64,000 nucleotides of DNA, taken from assembly GCA_029204225.1 (NCBI GenBank), contig CM055111.1, positions 22,189,808 through 22,253,807 on the forward strand. Reading direction: 5' to 3'. The position numbers were made by a program, and so were the translations under genes. How positions within the stretch are numbered: the stretch's first letter is position 1; each line of letters begins with the position of its first letter. The notes below the pieces were generated by a model, which saw only the letters and a list, made by a program, of their open reading frames with translations, had not been told where the DNA came from and did not search any database. This stretch comes from Diphasiastrum complanatum (lineage: Eukaryota > Streptophyta > Lycopodiopsida > Lycopodiales > Lycopodiaceae). This document shows positions 57,146 to 64,000 of the stretch, piece by piece.

Positions 57146-58783
57146 TTTTGACGGTTTTTTTGAAAGTCAGTTTCCTACTTTTAAACTGTGTCTAGCCACT
57201 TTAGGGCGGGCTGGGACCCAGTTCTAAGGCAAATTTGTGCCAATTTTTTCTTTGACAACCGAGTTTTACATGCCAGTTTTTTCCAGTTTTGGGAATTTAA
57301 ACTTCAATATTAGCCTGATTTTTTGTGCAAAAATATCGGCTAACAATTGGGATTCACTCTGTTGCAGGAAGTGGACTCCAAAATAATATGTAATTGGGTT
57401 CTATAGCTCGTGGCTATATATAGGAGCCTCCTCCACGAGTTCTAGAGCATGTAATTTGTATTGAAATATTGTTGCTTTGTTAATTAAAGGTCATTCCACT
57501 TGCATTTATTCCCATGCTCCATCTTCATGCATTTTGTTTGGGTACTGATGTATGAATTGCTTGTTGATGGTTTATTCTCTCAAAATTTCATTTGGAATTA
57601 GTATCAAGTATATGTGTAGGACTTGGATATTCATCTACCATTCCACTATTTTCTGATGTCTCCTGGTTTCTACTCCCTGAGGAGTCCTCCTTACAACTAT
57701 TGAGTGGCAGTTGTAGGAAGTACTTTTGTAGGATTTTCATTGCTTTAGTTTAGAGGTTGTTGAGCTGAAGTTGATTCTCTGATTTCAATAGGAGTCAAGT
57801 GACGTAGCAGCAAACATTGAGAGAGTCGCTACTAACAGAGTTTAAATAGGCGTTGATAGATCAGTAGAGCCAGTCGCAAACATTGAGTAGTTGCTACAGC
57901 AAACGTTGAAGTAGAATGTGAGAGAAAATGGCAAACATTTGCTTTCTCCATGTGCTTTTGCCAACCATCTTGGAACATAGGTTGAGGTAGATCACTTGCC
58001 TTCTCCTCTTTGAGATGATCCAATCCCTTTGGTCACACTTCCACAAGGATTAGCATCAATCTTGAAAATATTACCACGTCTAGTCTGACTTGCTACCACA
58101 TCACCATCCTTCTTCTTGAAACAATCAAAAGCAAAATGCCCCTTCTTACCACAAAGGACGCACTTCTTCTTGATGTTTGTGATGACTCCTCATCACTCTC
58201 CTCCTTTGACCTTTCTTGAAATGTTGATGTTGCTTTCACCTCTCCTTCATTCTTCAATGTGTTCTTTTCATAGATGGATTTCAATGTGTCCCAAGCCTCC
58301 TTGGATGAGGTGCATGATCCAATTTTCCACAACACTTCATTGGAAACATTCATCTTTATGATATGTTGTGGTGGCCTAGTCGTTATAGATTTCCACAAAA
58401 TCAGTGAATTATGTAGTATAAAAGGTTTGATCGTTCCCCAAGAGAGACAATAATCTCTTCTTTGTATAATAAGTGTATGTAAGAGGGTTAATGAAACGAG
58501 ATGTGTACTATTCACAATGAATACTACAACGACATATCTGGTTATCCAAAGATATTTGGGTAGATTGTGTTAAAATTGACAAAAGCTAACTTGATCATAT
58601 CTTGTGAATACCATTATGAGTAGTACATATCATCATAAGACATGTGTAGAGGCTGTTCCCACATGTGAAATAAATGCATTTATCATTTAGATGAATCATA
58701 TAGGTTGTACATACCATTTCATTTGAGATCTAGTGGCTAAAATGGCCAAAATCTAGTTTTCTAGCTATATGCCACTTGGCATC
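57146..58783 (-). pseudogene. B-tail extension and copia gag remnant (inverted partner of 7712-9045)
   Basis: 57146-57457 is present here but missing from the left arm; it is related to A' 27010-27230. It contains a TATA word in a potential stem: CTCGTGG at 57407-57413 pairs with CCACGAG at 57433-57439 around 'ctatatatagg'. From 57458 the sequence mirrors 7712-9045. The gag frame (minus) runs from about 58515 to 58093 with KEAWDTLKSIYEK. The CCHC knuckle (CVLCGKKGHFAFDC) lies near 58121-58162 in another frame. Same frameshift as the left copy. Confidence 0.8.
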
Positions 58784-58789
58784 ATTTTA

Positions 58790-59406
58790 TTGGTAGGAAA
58801 AGCTATTTCACATGGATAGGAGTGATCTCACACATGCCAAGGACTTCTCACATGTGTGAAAACATCAGTAGTAGGTGAGATCCAACTTGTAGTATATATT
58901 TGTGCAAGTCCCTATAAATTAGGAAAATTGCCTAAAATCAAGGGAGGTGGCTATAAGTTCAGAAACTTGGTCCATGTGCCATATTGATGATTATTTGTGG
59001 ATCCTTTGATTAGTAGGCACTCTCACACGTGCCAAATAAGCTGAGTAAGCATTAGCTCTGGTGGCTCATTTGGCCATAGTTGACATGGAAGCTAAACCCT
59101 GGTTTTGGAGCAATTCTAGTGTTTTCTCTCTATTTGTCTTATATTTTTATGCATTGATTGGGTTCTAAGCTTATTATACTTTATTCTCAGCCTAATGTCC
59201 GTACTTTGATAGGTTTTCACACGTGTGAAACCAGCAAGTACAAGTTTTGATCAATAATGATTGTTCTTGTTAGATTTATTCATCTAGATTTGATCTAAAT
59301 GCTATCTAATCTTGTGTAGATTGATAGGTTGATCTAATCTAACATCCAATCACACTTGTGGATCTGATTTAGATCTATTCTTGGTCCATTTTGCTATACT
59401 TTCACA
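58790..59406 (+). mobile_element. Putative copia-type 5' LTR with CACACGTGTG palindromes
   Basis: The 3' border is fixed by the PBS (..TTTCACA|TGG). The 5' border near 58790 is the point where similarity to the left arm stops, so the LTR start is approximate. A TATA-like 'ccctataaattagg' lies near 58911. Palindromic CACATGTG/CACACGTG words recur: near 58848, 59027 (half) and a perfect 16-bp TTTCACACGTGTGAAA near 59215-59230. Confidence 0.6.
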
Positions 59407-59418
59407 TGGTATCAGAGC
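59407..59418 (+). other. Primer-binding site, initiator-Met tRNA
   Basis: TGGTATCAGAGC, complementary to the 3' end of initiator-Met tRNA, directly after the LTR-terminal CA. Confidence 0.92.
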
Positions 59419-60813
59419 CAAGTACAAGTGCATTTAGGGCATTGATCTAAACTATATCCAAATTGGCAGGTTTTTGGAAACAAGCTAATATTGAGGTAGC
59501 GAGGTTGAATGGATAGCTAGAACCATCATATTTGTACCAAATCTTGCTGTGGACTGAAGGTGTACTTTCCACACGTGTGGGGCCATACAAGACCTATTTT
59601 CTATAGTAAAATTCAGTTTGGTGCAGTTTGAGCTTCATGCACCCAATTTTGAGTCAATTTAGTGCATTTTTCAAGCTTTCACTTGCATTGTTTCTATTTC
59701 ATTGATTTGTTCTTGGTTTAGATCAATCATATAGATGGATTAAAGCTTTTTTACAGTACATTGAAGTTTTGAAGTTGAGTCTCTGATTTTTTGAGTGTAC
59801 ATTGAAGTTGAGAGAGAAAGAGTGCTATAAACCAAAGATTAAGGAGTGATTTGCAAGGGGAGTGATTGAAATCCATTATACCTTCATTCTAGATTTGTTC
59901 AAGAGTGAAAGGGCCGAGTCTAGAAGCATCTAAATGCTAGACGACACTCTTGGATCAGTCCTCCAAGTGAAATCTTAGTGAATTTCTAATGCACAAACAC
60001 TCATAAAGGCAAAATCTGCCTATGTGATAAGAAATGTTGGCAAGTACTAGGAGAAAAATTTGAGATCCAAATCACATTGTTCACCCCTACTCAAATGTGT
60101 GTTTTTTGGGAATTAAAGTCATAAAGGTGAGTGAGTTTTATGTGTTGTGGTTGATCCAAAATTTCCAAGAGATCCTTCCTTTGTAGAGGGCAAGAACTAG
60201 TAACTCAATTCTTGACTTTGGTGGAAAATTTGTCTTCTTCATTGTGATCAAACCTTGCTAAGTGGTATTAGCTCTTTGTAAGCACATATCTTAGTGAGAG
60301 AGAAGTATCACATTTCTGGAAATTTGAATTTCATTCCAAAGAGGTAGAGTCATTGGTACTTGGTGGAGTCCAACAGGGGTGAATGAATTCAATTTTTTGA
60401 GCAAAATTTTGACATTATATGTATGAAACTCAAATAAGTTCCATTCAACTTTCTTTGTGATTAGTGGTTTAATTTGTTGTCAAATCAGATCAAATTCAAT
60501 CCAAGTCTCAAGAGTGAGATTATTTGGGTCAAAAGTGAATCCAAAAGAAGTGACTAAGTTTGATTTTCAAGTATTTGAAACAAAACCCATACTTTGTTCA
60601 AGAATCTCAAAAGTTGAGAGAACTAGTCAAGAGAAAAGGAAAATCTAGGTGTCAAATCTTTTCAAATCCATTCCAACTCTCAAGAAGAAGATTCATTGGT
60701 ATTTGTTGAGTCCAATAGAGGTGTTTGGATCTGATTTTTGTGATTTGATAGAGTGCTTTTGTCTTAGTGATCAAAGCAAAGATTAGTTTCCAATTGACCA
60801 GGTTGAAAGAGAT
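59419..60813 (+). other. Untranslated leader of the LTR element
   Basis: No substantial ORF. Contains another palindromic CCACACGTGTGG near 59572. AT-rich with recurring 'agtccaatagaggtg'-like words (near 60365 and 60708), suggesting internal duplication. Confidence 0.5.
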
Positions 60814-61578
60814 ATGATTCAAAATTTGTGGTCTAGATCTTGTGTAGATCCTTCTAGATTGTTGAATGTGTTCAAATCTAGTTTATTGAGAGTCACAAAT
60901 TACATTTTGAAAAGTCATATCACTAGGTTTTACTTCCTCATCATGGCATCAATAGGTGGAAACCTATTGGAGGCAAGTAAGGATCCTAAATGCGACCTTT
61001 GTGGCAAGAGAGATTGTTTTGTCTCAAAATGCTACAAAATAAAGACCAATCCATCCAAGGAGAACCAAAGCAAGGGGGCCGAGGTGAAGGATGGAGCTTC
61101 AAGTTCAAAGTGCAAAGGCAAGAAGGACAAATCCAAGGAAAGGTGTTTCCTTTGTGAAAAGATACATGAGGCTTGGAGTCTCACAAGGACTTACAAGATT
61201 TGTCTTCAAAAGTCCATCATCACACATTTCAAACCTTTTGAAGTTTTGCATTTGAAAGTGAATTTTTTGGTTCAAGATGCAAAGATAAATGTCACTTTCA
61301 TTAACGTCATTTGGATTTATTTCATGTCCTTGGAAAGCATTTTTCTTAGAACTTTAGAAAAGTTCAAATTTATTGTTATGATCCAAGAGAAACCAAGAAA
61401 GATTAAGGAGGAGCAATCACAAAATGAAAATAGTTTCATTTATGCTCTCATGAAATCTTATGAAGAACTATTTTGCTTTGAAGAGATTTTTGTATCTCAA
61501 AGGTGGATTAAGGCAATACTAGTTGAGTGTGATGCCTTAATAGATAACAAAGCATTTTTCCTTGTAAACTTACATTGA
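60814..61578 (+). CDS. Gag-like ORF with two cysteine clusters
   Basis: 254 codons from ATG. Residues ~50-75 contain CDLCGKRDCFVSKC, which has zinc-knuckle spacing (C-x2-C-x4-x-x4-C) but a Cys where His is usual. Residues ~107-130 hold a second cluster, CFLCEKIHEAW, of the CFLC..H type common in plant gag proteins but without its final Cys in place. Between them is a Lys/Ser-rich stretch. The last third (EELFCFEEIFVSQRWIKAIL) resembles part of the next ORF. Located 1.4 kb after the PBS, as expected for gag, though the N-terminal capsid part is not recognisable. Probably a decayed gag. Confidence 0.55.
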   Translation: MIQNLWSRSCVDPSRLLNVFKSSLLRVTNYILKSHITRFYFLIMASIGGNLLEASKDPKCDLCGKRDCFVSKCYKIKTNPSKENQSKGAEVKDGASSSKCKGKKDKSKERCFLCEKIHEAWSLTRTYKICLQKSIITHFKPFEVLHLKVNFLVQDAKINVTFINVIWIYFMSLESIFLRTLEKFKFIVMIQEKPRKIKEEQSQNENSFIYALMKSYEELFCFEEIFVSQRWIKAILVECDALIDNKAFFLVNLH

Positions 61579-61580
61579 AT

Positions 61581-62426
61581 ATGAAGTCAAGGAAATGGAA
61601 ATGTCTTCATAATGTATTTTTTGTTGGTTTCAATAAGATCATGAATGATGTGTTCATTCATAATGTTGAAGATTGTACATTTTCAATTTTAAAGGCAAGT
61701 TGTAAGCTTTTTATGAGAATAAGTGAAGCATCCAAAGTGGACACTTATATCCATAAGCAAGTAGTTAGCCTTATTGAGATGGAAATACTTCTTGATTTCA
61801 ATATTAGAAAAATCATGCCAAGTTGTGGTGATTTTTGGACTTATGTTTCTAGCATAAGTAATGTTGATGATCATATGAAGTGCACATCATATGATCATGT
61901 TTGTTGTGATCATTTCGAGACATGGAGGTCTTGGATTTCCATCAAGGAGAAGCACCAAGAAGTTGATCTTGAGGAGTCATCTCAAGGTTCAAGTGTGCCA
62001 AGGATTGAGGAGGAGAGTCCTTCTCAAGTTATGATTCCAAGCAGAATATTAAGAGACATGGTTGAGCTCATATGGCTCACATTTCAAGGGAAAGAGGAGC
62101 ACATTTCAAGTAGTATACATCTCATGCTTGTTTCTCTTATGTCATTTGGTGAATCAATTTGCTTCAGTGAGACTTTTGCATTTCAAAGTTGGAGTAAAGC
62201 AATACTAGTTGAGTATGGTGTCTCTCTTGAGAACATAGTTGATGTTCTTAATGATATGAAATTGATTTTAGATCAATTAGAAAGCAAATGGTTATTTCAT
62301 CAAACGTATGCTCTTGAGTCTTGCAAGAGCATGAGTGAGTTGTCCACTCATAGTGTGAAAAATTGTCTTTTTTCATGTATTGAGGCAAATTGTATTTTGT
62401 TTTTATACTATTCAATATATGAATAG
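61581..62426 (+). CDS. Unassigned ORF following the gag-like ORF
   Basis: About 281 codons from ATG, starting 3 nt after the previous stop in a different frame; a single frameshift would join the two. Contains a Cys/His-rich part (SYDHVCCDHFETWRSW) and a repeat of the preceding ORF's end: SETFAFQSWSKAILVEYG here against EEIFVSQRWIKAILVECD there. No protease, integrase or RT motif is seen. Likely element-encoded, function unknown. Confidence 0.4.
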   Translation: MKSRKWKCLHNVFFVGFNKIMNDVFIHNVEDCTFSILKASCKLFMRISEASKVDTYIHKQVVSLIEMEILLDFNIRKIMPSCGDFWTYVSSISNVDDHMKCTSYDHVCCDHFETWRSWISIKEKHQEVDLEESSQGSSVPRIEEESPSQVMIPSRILRDMVELIWLTFQGKEEHISSSIHLMLVSLMSFGESICFSETFAFQSWSKAILVEYGVSLENIVDVLNDMKLILDQLESKWLFHQTYALESCKSMSELSTHSVKNCLFSCIEANCILFLYYSIYE

Positions 62427-62470
62427 TTTTTCTAATTACACACATTTGCTTTTTTTTTTTTTGTGTTTTA

Positions 62471-63381
62471 GTATACATCATATACTGCCATGTGGGCATA
62501 TGGACACCATTATCGTGTTGAGAGAGTTGACAACAAGCAACGTACATATGATTGTGGTATAATGGCCAACTTTCAACAAGAGAGTTGTTCTAGTGCGAGG
62601 GACCCTAATGTCATTTCGGATGACCTAGACTATGTCGGCACATTGCAACATATTTATGAAGTCGATTACGAGACTAACGACAAATACTTTATTTTTGACG
62701 TAAAATGGTTTAAGGTCATCTATCGTGGAAGCAACGCCATGATAAGAAATGATAACTCAAAGTTTTTTCAAATCTACTCAACAAAATGTATATCGATGGA
62801 CTCTCATGAAACTTTAGTATTGCCACGACATTGCGAACAAGTGAGACTCTAAAATTTCAATGTCATTAATATTCGCAATCCAATTACTTAGTATCAATCT
62901 TATAAGACTAACTTAATTTTTTTTTAATCTTTGGCAAATTATATTCCATCGAGATCGAATAGACCCAAGATGGTGGTATGTGATCCAAATTAATGCAAGA
63001 AAACGACGCGTGTTTGAAGGAAAAGATATTGTTGAATTGGATACACACGACGAACCACCACCCAATTTTGGTGACGTTTTGGAAGAACCTGAACCACTCA
63101 TCCAGACTCCAAATGATGTCAAAATGATGGGAGAAGAAGGCACAAATAAAAATGATGAGATTCCTATGATCGTACAAGACCAAATTGGAGGTAATTTGAG
63201 GCCCCCACGTTTGGATGAGATAGAATTAGAAGAAGAGGAGATTGAATATGAGGATAGCTCACATAATCAAAGAGACACGATTGAAAATTTACGATTATAC
63301 CTAGAGCTAGATTCAGATGAGTGTCAAGACTTGTGTGATAACAAAAATGATGTGACTAACTTAGATACAAGTGGATACTAG
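62471..63381 (+). pseudogene. CACTA (En/Spm) transposon protein remnant, DUF4216-type
   Basis: After an acceptor-like TTTTAG (62465-62470) the frame reads WAYGHHYRVERVDNKQRTYD, CGIMANFQ, DLDYVGTLQHIYEVDYETND and FDVKWFKVIYRG, then LPRHCEQ before a GTGAGA donor near 62839. A second block from about 62935 reads IIFHRDRIDPRWWYVIQINA, RKRRVFEGKDIVELD and an acidic tail, ending with TAG at 63381. This is the DUF4216 region and tail found at the end of plant CACTA proteins. No clear 3' acceptor precedes the second block and a stop intervenes. The last codons lie in array sequence. The transposase domain proper is not in the window. Confidence 0.8.
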
Positions 63382-63960
63382 TCTACGAGGGGTTGTTCCT
63401 AGAAAATCTTAAAATTTTGTAAAAAAAACTTTAAAAAATACACATTTTTCAAGATTTTTTGAGTTTCCTTGGGAAGTAACTCTTGCAACTTGGTGAGCAC
63501 ATAAATCAAACTCAAATACAAGTGTGTACCAGTCTGTGAGGGTTTTTTTTCTCAGAAAATCTTAAAATTTTGCAAAACAAACTCCCCAAAAATGCACTTT
63601 TTTCATGATTTTTTGAGGATGCTGGGAATTTACCTTTGCAAAGAGTTTTATAGATAGATCTAACTATATCTGACTACTATGAAATTTTTGTGAAGATCCA
63701 ATGGTTAGATTTTGAAATATCTAAGAAAAAGTGCTAAAAAGTGCCAAAAAATTGAGTTTCTGAAAAATCTGTTCATCAAGAACTCTTGCAGAACTCACAT
63801 TGTCTAGAAATGGTCCAGTACAGCTACTGTAGGAATGTTGAATGTTAAATTCACTCAGATCTAAAAAATCTCAACAACAACAACAACAACAACAAAAACC
63901 ACAAAAAAACCAAGAAAAAGAGCTAAAATCACACTATTAGCCAACTGAAACTGATTAGAT
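63366..63960. repeat. Second copy of the ~150-bp tandem array (3-4 units)
   Basis: Units near 63366, 63477, 63629 and 63783 show the same landmarks as 45151-45971 ('gagtttccttgggaag', 'taactcttgcaacttggtga', 'accagtctgtgagggtt'). A (CAA)8 run lies at 63872-63895. The array directly adjoins, and slightly overlaps, the CACTA coding end. Confidence 0.8.
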
Positions 63961-64000
63961 CTTGTCAAATCTAGATTGTAGTCACATTATCCATCAAGAT

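Overview
This is a piece of plant nuclear DNA dominated by transposable elements. The evidence is an intron-containing gene with GT..AG splice sites, LTR-retrotransposon primer-binding sites complementary to plant initiator-Met and Asp tRNAs, Ty1/copia, Ty3/gypsy and CACTA protein remnants, and very long (AG)n/(CT)n tracts. The species cannot be fixed from sequence alone. There is no operon structure, CRISPR array or recognisable tRNA/rRNA gene.

Layout: 1-7711 is a decayed Ty3/gypsy pol followed by a long repeat (called A here). 7712-9045 is a copia gag remnant. 9046-14800 is a second long repeat (B, related to A), and 14801-16780 is a microsatellite-rich block (C). 16781-24100 is the only clearly host-like stretch; it carries one six-exon gene (18494-22345) for an uncharacterised protein with CDK-type phosphorylation sites and an HRDC-like C-terminal segment. 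24101-26230 is the 5' part of a copia element. About 27010-33000 is an inverted copy of 1-7711 (A'). 33090-46026 is a patchwork: copia and gypsy fragments, a decayed coiled-coil ORF, a ParB-like pseudogene, a possible plant-transposon protein, a gypsy LTR with PBS and a tandem array. 46027-58783 is an inverted copy of 7712-16780 (C', then two tandem B copies, then the copia gag remnant). 58790-62430 is the 5' end of another LTR element, 62471-63381 a CACTA remnant, and 63366-63960 more of the array seen at 45.2-46.0 kb.

The main structural result is two interleaved pairs of recent inverted duplications: A with A' (position sums near 32,740 and 34,923) and B-C with C'-B' (sum near 66,229). Arms look about 98-99% identical where compared by eye. 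They share most inactivating mutations, so they arose by segmental duplication after the elements had died rather than by separate insertions, unless they are an assembly artefact. The host gene lies in the loop between the arms.

Only the 18.5-22.3 kb gene looks functional. Everything else recognised as coding is broken, apart from a few unassigned ORFs inside elements. Repeat boundaries are by-eye estimates, usually good to about 10-50 bp.
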